A stretch of 64,000 nt of DNA. It comes from Taudactylus pleione. Lineage: Eukaryota > Chordata > Amphibia > Anura > Myobatrachidae. Below are positions 53,341-64,000 of the stretch, piece after piece. The notes below the pieces were generated by a model that made no database searches, was not told the origin of the DNA, and saw only the letters and a program-made list of their open reading frames with translations. A program made the position numbers and the translations under genes. The stretch's first letter is position 1. Every line of letters begins with the position of its first letter. The stretch is from assembly GCA_031769625.1 (NCBI GenBank), contig JAUIMM010000699.1:62001-126000 (forward strand), given 5' to 3'.

Positions 53341-54359
53341 TTGAAAGCAATGGAAATAACAAAAGCGCATACTTTGTGATATCTCCTCTTGTAGCAAACA
53401 CAGACAGCTCAAAATTTCACTGGATGTGTTGAAGACCAAGACCCACAAATGTGATGTGAAATGGTTTTTCTCCCATGTTGCGTTTAAGAGAAAACAGCAA
53501 ATGCACGTTTTAGCCCAAAATGCATTGAAAGCAATGGAAACACAAAAGCGCATACTTTGTGTTATCTCCTCTTGTAGCAAACACAGACAGCTCAAAATTT
53601 CACTGGATGTGTTGAAGACCAAAACCCACAAATGTGATGTGAAATCGTTTTTCTCCCATGTTGCGTTTAAGAGAAAACAGCAAATGCAAGTTTTATGCCA
53701 AAATGCATTGAAAGCAATGGAAACAACAAAAGCGCATACTTTGTGATATCTCCTCTTGTAGCAAACACAGACAGCTCAAAATGTCACTGGATGTGTTGAA
53801 GACCAAGACCAACAAATGTGATGTGAAATGGTTTTTCTCCCATGTTGCGTTTAAGAGAAAACAGCAAATGCACGTTTTAGGCCAAAATGCATTGAAAGCA
53901 ATGGAAACAACAAAAGCGCATACTTTGTGTTATCTCCTCTTGTAGCAAACACAGACAGCTCAAAATTTCACTGGATGTGTTGAAGACCAAAACCCACAAA
54001 TGTGATGTGAAATGGTTTTTCTCCCATGCTGCGTTTAAGAGAAAACAGCAAATGCAAGTTTTAGGGCAAAATGCATTGAAAGCAATGGAAATAACAAAAG
54101 CGCATACTTTGTGTTATCTCCTCTTGTAGCAAACACAGACAGCTCAAAATTTCACTGGATGTGTTGAAGACCAAAACCCACAAATGTGATGTGAAATGGT
54201 TTTTCTCCCATGCTGCGTTTAAGAGAAAACAGCAAATGCAAGTTTTAGGCCAAAATGCATTGAAAGCAATGGAAATAACAAAAGCGCATACTTTGTGATA
54301 TCTCCTCTTGTAACAAACACAGACAGCTCAAAATTTCACTGGATGTGTTGAAGACCAAG

Positions 54360-55279
54360 ACCCACAAATGTGATGTGAAATGGTTTTTCTCCCATGCTGC
54401 GTTTAAGAGAAAACAGCAAATGCTTGTTTTAGGCCAAAATGCATTGAAAGCAATGAAAACAACAAAAGCGCATACTTTGTGATATCTCCTCTTGTAGCAA
54501 ACACAGACAGCTCAAAATTTCACTGGATGTGTTGAAGACCAAGACCCACAAATGTGATGTGAAATGGTTTTTCTCCCATGTTGCGTTTAAGAGAAAACAG
54601 CAAATGCAAGTTTTAGGCCAAAATGCATTGAAAGCAATGGAAATAACAAAAGTTCAAACTTTGTGATATCTCCTCTTGTAGCAAACACAGACAGCTCAAA
54701 ATTTCACTGGATGTGTTGAAGACCAAGACCCACAAATGTGATGTGAAATGGTTTTTCTCCCATGTTGCATTTAAGAGAAAACAGCAAATGCACGTTTTAG
54801 GCCAAAATGCATTGAAAGCAATGAAAACAACAAAAGCGCATTCTTTGTGATATCTCCTCTTGTAGCAAACACAGACAGCTCAAAATTTCACTGGATGTGT
54901 TGAAGACCAAGACCCACAAATGTGATGTGAAATGGTTTTTCTCCCATGTTGCATTTAAGAGAAAACAGCAAATGCACGTTTTAGGCCAAAATGCATTGAA
55001 AGCAATGGAAATAACAAAAGCGCATACTTTGTGATATCTCCTCTTGTAGCAAACACCGACAAGCTCAAAATTTCACTGGATGTGTTGAAGACCAAAACCC
55101 ACAAATGTGATGTGAAATGGTTTTTCTCCCATGCTGCATTTAAGAGAAAACAGCAAATGCACGTTTTAGGCCAAAATGCATTGAAAGCAATGGAAACACA
55201 AAAGCGCATACTTTGTGTTATCTCCTCTTGTAGCAAACACAGACAGCTCAAAATTTCACTGGATGTGTTGAAGACCAAA
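54360..55279 (+). repeat. 5-monomer HOR unit, copy 1 (920 bp)
   Basis: It is repeated immediately at 55280-56199 with an offset of exactly 5 x 184 bp. Both hold gctgcg with gcttg, agttcaaac, gcattt, caccgacaagctc and a 183-bp monomer. Differences seen: attctttgtg at 54840 against atactttgtg, and gctgcattt near 55136 against gctgcgttt. It is a very recent small duplication. Confidence 0.85.
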
Positions 55280-56199
55280 ACCCACAAATGTGATGTGAAA
55301 TGGTTTTTCTCCCATGCTGCGTTTAAGAGAAAACAGCAAATGCTTGTTTTAGGCCAAAATGCATTGAAAGCAATGAAAACAACAAAAGCGCATACTTTGT
55401 GATATCTCCTCTTGTAGCAAACACAGACAGCTCAAAATTTCACTGGATGTGTTGAAGACCAAGACCCACAAATGTGATGTGAAATGGTTTTTCTCCCATG
55501 TTGCGTTTAAGAGAAAACAGCAAATGCAAGTTTTAGGCCAAAATGCATTGAAAGCAATGGAAATAACAAAAGTTCAAACTTTGTGATATCTCCTCTTGTA
55601 GCAAACACAGACAGCTCAAAATTTCACTGGATGTGTTGAAGACCAAGACCCACAAATGTGATGTGAAATGGTTTTTCTCCCATGTTGCATTTAAGAGAAA
55701 ACAGCAAATGCACGTTTTAGGCCAAAATGCATTGAAAGCAATGAAAACAACAAAAGCGCATACTTTGTGATATCTCCTCTTGTAGCAAACACAGACAGCT
55801 CAAAATTTCACTGGATGTGTTGAAGACCAAGACCCACAAATGTGATGTGAAATGGTTTTTCTCCCATGTTGCATTTAAGAGAAAACAGCAAATGCACGTT
55901 TTAGGCCAAAATGCATTGAAAGCAATGGAAATAACAAAAGCGCATACTTTGTGATATCTCCTCTTGTAGCAAACACCGACAAGCTCAAAATTTCACTGGA
56001 TGTGTTGAAGACCAAAACCCACAAATGTGATGTGAAATGGTTTTTCTCCCATGCTGCGTTTAAGAGAAAACAGCAAATGCACGTTTTAGGCCAAAATGCA
56101 TTGAAAGCAATGGAAACACAAAAGCGCATACTTTGTGTTATCTCCTCTTGTAGCAAACACAGACAGCTCAAAATTTCACTGGATGTGTTGAAGACCAAA
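55280..56199 (+). repeat. 5-monomer HOR unit, copy 2 (920 bp)
   Basis: This is the tandem duplicate of 54360-55279. Similarity ends at about 56222, where gaaatcg and gttatatgcc replace gaaatgg and gcttg, so the right edge lies inside a monomer. Confidence 0.85.
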
Positions 56200-56277
56200 A
56201 CCCACAAATGTGATGTGAAATCGTTTTTCTCCCATGTTGCGTTTAAGAGAAAACAGCAAATGCAAGTTATATGCCAA

Positions 56278-59200
56278 AATGCATTGAAAGCAATGGAAAT
56301 AACAAAAGCGCATACTTTGTGATATCTCCTCTTGTAGCAAACACAGACAGCTCAAAATTTCACTGGATGTGTTGAAGACCAAGACCCACAAACGTGATGT
56401 GAAATGGTTTTTCTCCCATGTTGCGTTTAAGAGAAAACAGCAAATGCTTGTTTTATGCCAAAATGCATTGAAAGCAATGAAAACAACAAAAGCGCATACT
56501 TTGTGATATCTCCTCTTGTAGCAAACACAGACAGCTCAAAATATCACTGGATGTGTTGAAGACCAAGACCCACAAATGTGATGTGAAATGGTTTTTCTCC
56601 CATGTTGCGTTTAAGAGAAAATAGCAAATGCTTGTTTTATGCCAAAATGCATTGAAAGCAATGAAAACAACAAAAGCGCATACTTTGTGATATCTCCTCT
56701 TGTAGCAAACACAGACAGCTCAAAATTTCACTGGATGTGTTGAAGACCAAAACCCACAAATGTGATGTGAAATGGTTTTTCTCCCATGTTGCGTTTAAGA
56801 GAAAACAACAAATGCAAGTTTTAGGCCAAAATGCATTGAAAGCAATGGAAATAACAAAAGCGCATACTTTGTGATATCTCCTCTTGTAGCAAACACAGAC
56901 AGCTCAAAATGTCACTGGATGTGTTGAAGACCAAGACCCACAAATGTGATGTGAAATGGTTTTTCTCCCATGTTGCGTTTAAGAGAAAACAGCAAATGCA
57001 CGTTTTAGGCCAAAATGCATTGAAAGCAATGGAAACACAAAAGCGCATACTTTGTGTTATCTCCTCTTGTAGCAAACAGAGACAGCTCAAAATTTCACTG
57101 GATGTGTTGAAGACCAAGACCCACAAATGTGATGTGAAATGGTTTTTCTCCCATGTTGCGTTTAAGAGAAAACAGCAAATGCAAGTTTTAGGCCAAAATG
57201 CATTGAAAGCAATGGAAATAACAAAAGTTCAAACTTTGTGATATCTCCTCTTGTAGCAAGCACAGACAGCTCAAAATTTCACTGGATGTGTTGAAGACAA
57301 AGACCCACAAATGTGATGTGAAATGGTTTTTCTCCCATGTTGCGTTTAAGAGAAAACAGCAAATGCAAGTTTTAGGCCAAAATGCATTGAAAGCAATGGA
57401 AATAACAAAAGCGCATACTTTGTGATATCTCCTCTTGTAGCAAACACAGACAGCTCAAAATTTCATTGGATGTGTTGAAGACCAAGACCCACAAATGTGA
57501 TGTGAAATGGTTTTTCTCCCATGCTGCGTTTAAGAGAAAACAGCAAATGCAAGTTTTAGGCCAAAATGCATTGAAAGCAATGGAAATAACAAAAGCGCAT
57601 ACTTTGTGTTATCTCCTCTTGTAGCAAACACAGACAGCTCAAAATTTCACTGGATGTGTTGAAGACCAAGACCCACAAATGTGAGATGAAATGGTTTTTC
57701 TCCCATGTTGCGTTTAAGAGAAAACAGCAAATGCAAGTTTTAGGCCAAAATGCATTGAAAGAAATGGAAATAACAAAAGCGCATACTTTGTGATATCTCC
57801 TCTTGTAGCAAACACAGACAGCTCAAAATTTCACTGGATGTGTTGAAGACCAAGACCCACAAATGTGATGTGAAATGGTTTTTCTCCCATGTTGCGTTTA
57901 AGAGAAAACAGCAAATGCTTGTTTTAGGCCAAAATGCATTGAAAGCAATGAAAACAACAAAAGCGCATACTTTGTGATATCTCCTCTTGTAGCAAACACA
58001 GACAGCTCAAAATTTCACTGGATGTGTTGCAGACCAAAACCCACAAATGTGATGTGAAATGGTTTTTCTCCCATGTTGCGTTTAAGTGAAAACAGCAAAT
58101 GCAAGTTTTAGGCCAAAATGCATTGAAAGCAATGGAAATAACAAAAGCGCATACTTTGTGATATCTCCTCTTGTAGCAAACACAGACAGCTCAAAATGTC
58201 ACTGGATGTGTTGAAGACCAAGACCCACAAATGTGATGTGAAATGGTTTTTCTCCCATGTTGCGTTTAAGAGAAAACAGCAAATGCACGTTTTTTGCCAA
58301 AATGCATTGAAAGCAATGGAAACACAAAAGCGCATACTTTGTGTTATCTCCTCTTGTAGCAAACACAGACAGTTCAAAATTTCACTGGATGTGTTGAAGA
58401 CCAAGACCCACAAATGTGATGTGAAATGGTTTTTCTCCCATGTTGCGTTTAAGAGAAAACAGCAAATGCACGTTTTAGGCCAAAATGCATTGAAAGCAAT
58501 GGAAACAACGAAAGCGCATACTTTGTGTTATCTCCTCTTGTAGCAAACACAGACAGCTCAAAATTTCACTGGATGTGTTGAAGACCAAGACCCACAAATG
58601 TGATGTGAAATGGTTTTTCTCCCATGTTGCATTTAAGAGAAAACAGCAAATGCACGTTTTAGGCCAAAATGCATTGAAAGCAATGGAAACAACAAAAGCG
58701 CATACTTTGTGTTATCTCCTCTTGTAGCAAACACAGACAGCTCAAAATTTCACTGGATGTGTTGAAGACCAAGACCCACAAATGTGATGTGAAATGGTTT
58801 TTCTCCCATGTTGCGTTTAAGAGAAAACAGCAAATGCACGTTTTAGGCCAAAATGCATTGAAAACAATGGAAACACAAAAGCGCATACTTTGTGTTATCT
58901 CCTCTTGTAGCAAACACAGACAGCTCAAAATTTCACTGGATGTGTTGAAGACCAAAACCCACAAATGTGATGTGAAATCATTTTTCTCCCATTTTGCGTT
59001 TAAGAGAAAACAGCAAATGCAAGTTATATGCCAAAATGCATTGAAAGCAATGGAAATAACAAAAGCGCATACTTTGTGATATCTCCTCTTGTAGCAAACA
59101 CAGACAGCTCAAAATTTCACTGGATGTGTTGAAGACCAAGACCCACAAACGTGATGTGAAATGGTTTTTCTCCCATGTTGCATTTAAGAGAAAACAGCAA

Positions 59201-62200
59201 ATGCTTGTTTTATGCCAAAATGCATTGAAAGCAATGAAAACAACAAAAGCGCATACTTTGTGATATCTCCTCTTGTAGCAAACACAGACAGCTCAAAATA
59301 TCACTGGATGTGTTGAAGACCAAGACCCACAAATGTGATGTGAAATGGTTTTTCTCCCATGTTGCGTTTAAGAGAAAATAGCAAATGCTTGTTTTATGCC
59401 AAAATGCATTGAAAGCAATGAAAACAACAAAAGGGCATACTTTGTGATATCTCCTCTTGTAGCAAACACAGACAGCTCAAAATTTCACTGGATGTGTTGA
59501 AGACCAAAACCCACAAATGTGATGTGAAATGGTTTTTCTCCTATGTTGCGTTTAAGAGAAAACAACAAATGCAAGTTTTAGGCCAAAATGCATTGAAAGC
59601 AATGGAAATAACAAAAGCGCATACTTTGTGATATCTCCTCTTGTAGCAAACACAGACAGCTCAAAATGTCACTGGATGTGTTGAAGACCAAGACCCACAA
59701 ATGTGATGTGAAATGGTTTTTCTCCCATGTTGCGTTTAAGAGAAAACAGCAAATGCACGTTTTAGGCCAAAATGCATTGAAAGCAATGGAAACACAAAAG
59801 CACATACTTTGTGTTATCTCCTCTTGTAGCAAACACAGACAGCTCAAAATTTCACTGGATGTGTTGAAGACCAAGACCCACAAATGTGATGTGAAATGGT
59901 TTTTCTCCCATGTTGCGTTTAAGAGAAAACAGCAAATGCAAGTTTTAGGCCAAAATGCATTGAAAGCAATGGAAATAACAAAAGTTCAAACTTTGTGATA
60001 ACTCCTCTTGTAGCAAGCACAGACAGCTCAAAATTTCACTGGATGTGTTGAAGACCAAGACCCACAAATGTGATGTGAAATGGTTTTTCTCCCATGTTGC
60101 GTTTAAGAGAAAACAGCAAATGCAAGTTTTAGGCCAAAATGCATTGAAAGCAATGGAAATAACAAAAGCGCATACTTTGTGATATCTCCTCTTGTAGCAA
60201 ACACAGACAGCTCAAAATTTCACTGGATGTGTTGAAGACCAATACCCACAAATGTGATGTGAAATGGTTTTTCTCCCATGTTGCGTTTAAGAGAAAACAG
60301 CAAATGCACGTTATAGGCCAAAATGCATTGAAAGCAATGGAAACACAAAAGCGCATACTTTGTGTTATCTCCTCTTGTAGCAAACACAGACAGCTCAAAA
60401 TTTCACTGGATGTGTTGAAGACCAAAACCCACAAATGTGATGTGAAATCGTTTTTCTCCCATGTTGCGTTTAAGAGAAAACAGCAAATGCATGTTATATG
60501 CCAAAATGCATTGAAAGCAATGGAAATAACAAAAGCGCATACTTTGTGATATCTCCTCTTGTAGCAAACACAGACAGCTCAAAATTTCACTGGATGTGTT
60601 GAAGACCAAGACCCACAAATGTGATGTGAAATGGTTTTTCTCCCATGTTCCGTTTAAGAGAAAACAGCAAATGCTTGTTTTATGCCAAAATGCATTGAAA
60701 GCAATGAAAACAACAAAAGCGCATACTTTGTGATATCTCCTCTTGTAGCAAACACAGACAGCTCAAAATTTCACTGGATGTGTTGAAGACCAAAACCCAC
60801 AAATGTGATGTGAAATGGTTTTTCTCCCATGTTGCGTTTAAGAGAAAACAGCAAATGCAAGTTTTAGGCCAAAATGCATTGAAAGCAATGGAAATAACAA
60901 AAGCGCATACTTTGTGATATCTCCTCTTGTAGCAAACACAGACAGCTCAAAATGTCACTGGATGTGTTGAAGATCAAGACCCACAAATGTGATGTGAAAT
61001 GGTTTTTCTCCCATGTTGCATTTAAGAGAAAACAGCAAATGCACGTTTTAGGCCAAAATGCATTGAAAGTAATGGAAACACAAAAGCGCATACTTTGTGT
61101 TATCTCCTCTTGTAGCAAACACAGACAGCTCAAAATTTCACTGGATGTGTTGAAGACCAAGACCCACAAATCTGATGTGAAATGGTTTTTCTCCCATGTT
61201 GCGTTTAAGAGAAAACAGCAAATGCACGTTTTAGGCCAAAATGCATTGAAAGCAATGGAAACAACAAAAGCGCATACTTTGTGTTATCTCCTCTTGTAGC
61301 AAACACAGACAGCTCAAAATTTCACTGGATGTGTTGAAGACCAAAACCCACAAATGTGATGTGAAATGGTTTTTCTCCCATGCTGCGTTTAAGAGAAAAC
61401 AGCAAATGCAAGTTTTAGGCCAAAATGCATTGAAAGCAATGGAAATAACAAAAGCGCATACTTTGTGTTATCTCCTCTTGTAGCAAACACAGACAGCTCA
61501 AAATTTCACTGGATGTGTTGAAGACCAAGACCCACAAATGTGACATGAAATGTTTTTTCTCCCATGCTGCGTTTAAGAGAAAACAGCAAATGCAAGTTTT
61601 AGGCCAAAATGCATTGAAAGCAATGGAAATAACAAAAGCGCATACTTTGTGAAATCTCCTCTTGTAGCAAACACAGACAGCTCAAAATTTCACTGGATGT
61701 GTTGAAGACCAAGACCCACAAATGTGATGTGAAATGGTTTTTCTCCCATGTTGCGTTTAAGAGAAAACAGCAAATGCTTGTTTTAGGCCAAAATGCATTG
61801 AAAGCAATGAAAACAACAAAAGCGCATACTTTGTGATATCTCCTCTTGTAGCAAACACAGACAGCTCAAAATTTCACTGGATGTGTTGAAGACCAAAACC
61901 CACAAATGTGATGTGAAATGGTTTTTCTCCCATGTTGCGTTTAAGAGAAAACAGCAAATGCAAGTTTTAGGCCAAAATGCATTGAAAGCAATGGAAATAA
62001 CAAAAGCGCATACTTTGTGATATCTCCTCTTGTAGCAAACACAGACAGCTCAAAATGTCACTGGATGTGTTGAAGACCAAGACCCACAAATGTGATGTGA
62101 AATGGTTTTTCTCCCATGTTGCGTTTAAGAGAAAACAGCAAATGCACGTTTTAGGCCAAAATGCATTGAAAGCAATGGAAACACAAAAGCGCATACTTTG

Positions 62201-64000
62201 TGTTATCTCCTCTTGTAGCAAACACAGACAGCTCAAAATTTCACTGGATGTGTTGAAGACCAAAACCCACAAATGTGATGTGAAATCGTTTTTCTCCCAT
62301 GTTGCGTTTAAGAGAAAACAGCAAATGCAAGTTATATGCCAAAATGCATTGAAAGCAATGGAAATAACAAAAGCGCATACTTTGTGATATCTCCTCTTGT
62401 AGCAAACACAGACAGCTCAAAATTTCACTGGATGTGTTGAAGACCAAGACCCACAAATGTGATGTGAAATGGTTTTTCTCCCATGTTGCGTTTAAGAGAA
62501 AACAGCAAATGCTTGTTTTATGCCAAAATGCATTGAAAGCAATGAAAACAACAAAAGCGCATACTTTGTGATATCTCCTCTTGTAGCAAACACAGACAGC
62601 TCAAAATTTCACTGGATGTGTTGAAGACCAAGACCCACAAATGTGATGTGAAATGGTTTTTCTCCCATGTTGCGTTTAAGAGAAAACAGCAAATGCAAGT
62701 TTTAGGCCAAAATGCATTGAAAGCAATGGAAATAACAAAAGTTCAAACTTTGTGATATCTCCTCTTGTAGCAAACCCAGACAGCTCAAAATTTCACTGGA
62801 TGTGTTGAAGACCAAGACCCACAAATGTGATGTGAAATGGTTTTTCTCCCATGTTGCGTTTAAGAGAAAACAGCAAATGCACGTTTTAGGCCAAAATGCA
62901 TTGAAAGCAATGAAAACAACAAAAGCGCATACTTTGTGATATCTCCTCTTGTAGCAAACACAGACAGCTCAAAATTTCATTGGATGTGTTGAAGACCAAG
63001 ACCCACAAATGTGATGTGAAATGGTTTTTCTCCCATGTTGCATTTAAGAGAAAACAGCAAATGCACGTTTTAGGCCAAAATGCATTGAAAGCAATGGAAA
63101 CAACAAAATTGCATACTTTGTGATATCTCCTCTTGTAGCAAGCACAGACAGCTCAAAATTTCACTGGATGTGTTGAAGACCAAGACCCACAAATGTGATG
63201 TGAAATGGTTTTTCTCCCATGTTGCGTTTAAGAGAAAACAGCAAATGCAAGTTTTAGGCCAAAATGCATTGAAAGCAATGGAAATAACAAAAGCGCATAC
63301 TTTGTGATATCTCCTCTTGTAGCAAACACAGACAGCTCAAAATTTCACTGGATGTGTTGAAGACCAAGACCCACAAATGTGATGTGAAATGGTTTTTCTC
63401 CCATGTTGCGTTTAAGAGAAAACAGCAAATGCACGTTTTAGGCCAAAATGCATTGAAAGCAATGGAAACACAAAAGCGCATACTTTGTGTTATCTCCTCT
63501 TGTAGCAAACACAGACAGCTCAAAATTTCACTGGATGTGTTGAAGACCAAAATCCACAAATGTGATGTGAAATCGTTTTTCTCCCATGTTGCGTTTAAGA
63601 GAAAACAGCAAATGCATGTTATATGCCAAAATGCATTGAAAGCAATGGAAATAACAAAAGCGCATACTTTGTGATATCTCCTCTTGTAGCAAACACAGAC
63701 AGCTCAAAATTTCACTGGATGTGTTGAAGACCAAGACCCACAAATGTGATGTGAAATGGTTTTTCTCCCATGTTGCGTTTAAGAGAAAACAGCAAATGCT
63801 TGTTTTATGCCAAAATGCATTGAAAGCAATGAAAACAACAAAAGCGCATACTTTGTGATATCTCCTCTTGTAGCAAACACAGACAGCTCAAAATGTCACT
63901 GGATGTGTTGAAAACCAAGACCCACAAATGTGATGTGAAATGGTTTTTCTCCCATGTTGCGTTTAAGAGAAAACAGCAAATGCACGTTTTAGGCCAAAAT
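56278..64000 (+). repeat. Satellite domain E: about 42 monomers, 15-monomer HOR
   Basis: Markers aaacgtgatg (56391 and 59148), aatatcac (about 56540 and 59297), aaaatagc (about 56617 and 59374), acaacaaatg, caagcacag and agttcaaac recur at 2757 bp, then 2756 bp (15 monomers less 3-4 bp). Further on, 60129-60870 recurs at 63254-63995 with an offset of 3125 bp (17 monomers less 3), marked by catgttatatgcc. Monomers are more mixed than in D, and cagatc and tgtaacaaac are absent. The window ends inside a monomer, three bases into the next aatgcatt. Confidence 0.78.

Larger units (their letters stand above)
27206..56277 (+). repeat. Satellite domain D: about 158 monomers, large HORs
   Basis: The subtypes switch at this border: gcttg replaces gctcg, and tgtaacaaac, cagatcaaaa, gaattgg, gctgcg with gttttagggc, agaaaagctc, caccgacaagctc and atgcatgaaag appear, many of them not seen earlier. 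Internal duplications run at 3496 bp (19 monomers), 3683 and 3867 bp (20 and 21 monomers plus 3 bp), 6807 to 8095 bp (37-44 monomers) and 920 bp (5 monomers). There is no interruption by unrelated sequence. Confidence 0.82.
1..64000 (+). repeat. 184-bp satellite DNA array, head to tail, about 348 monomers
   Basis: The word aatgcattgaaagc recurs at 1, 185, 369 and onward at a spacing of 184 bp (183 or 182 where a small deletion is present) to the last bases of the window. All copies lie in one orientation, with no unique sequence, inversion or inserted element between them. Start and end are in the same phase: 63997 bp equals 348 x 184 minus 35, and the indels I tallied account for the difference. 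G+C of the first monomer is about 39%. Length, purity and multi-monomer periodicity are typical of eukaryotic centromeric or pericentromeric satellites, whose monomers often approximate one nucleosome plus linker. That role is inferred; the array could instead be a subtelomeric or other heterochromatic block. Both ends of the window lie inside the array, so its full size is unknown. Confidence 0.97.

Noticed and set aside
1..64000. CRISPR array
   Set aside because: There are no unique spacers. The whole 184-bp unit is repeated, with variation spread along it.
1..64000. Bacterial or phage repeat region
   Set aside because: An unbroken gene-free array of this size with multi-level periods is a eukaryotic satellite pattern; no prokaryotic gene or signal is present.
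1..64000. Transposon, LTR or retroelement insertion
   Set aside because: The 184-bp phase continues without a break and no stretch departs from the monomer, so no insertion is present.

Overview
The window is one uninterrupted tandem-repeat (satellite DNA) array. I see no protein-coding gene, RNA gene, transposon, CRISPR array or unique sequence anywhere in it. A monomer of about 184 bp (about 39% G+C, counted on the first copy) is repeated head to tail from base 1 to base 64000, always in the same orientation. Base 1 and base 63998 fall at the same phase of the monomer, and the indels I could tally fit about 348 monomers with a net loss of 35 bp. Such an array points to a eukaryotic chromosome. 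Monomer length, purity, single orientation and higher-order organisation fit a centromeric or pericentromeric satellite. The sequence alone does not tell me whether the host is a plant, a fish or another animal, and I do not recognise the family by name.

Monomers differ from one another at a limited set of diagnostic positions, and particular combinations recur in fixed order over kilobases. This is a higher-order repeat (HOR) structure. I divide the window into five domains with monomer-aligned borders: A (1-9567, about 52 monomers, 22-monomer period near 4.05 kb), B (9568-15821, about 34 monomers, 15-16-monomer period of 2.76-2.94 kb), C (15822-27205, about 62 monomers, nested 7-, 16- and 19-monomer duplications), D (27206-56277, about 158 monomers, duplications of 19, 20, 37-44 and 5 monomers) and E (56278-64000, about 42 monomers, 15- and 17-monomer periods). 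The clearest change of monomer repertoire is at about 27.2 kb, which is also the left edge of a 3496-bp tandem duplication.

Every open reading frame in the window is a by-product of the repeat. A recurrent 1-bp deletion makes a 183-bp monomer (61 codons), so frames stay open across neighbouring copies on both strands. These are not annotated as genes. Inside each monomer there are two adjacent imperfect dyad symmetries and three CpG sites. The CpG sites vary mainly by the transitions expected from cytosine methylation. No CENP-B-box-like motif is present in the consensus.
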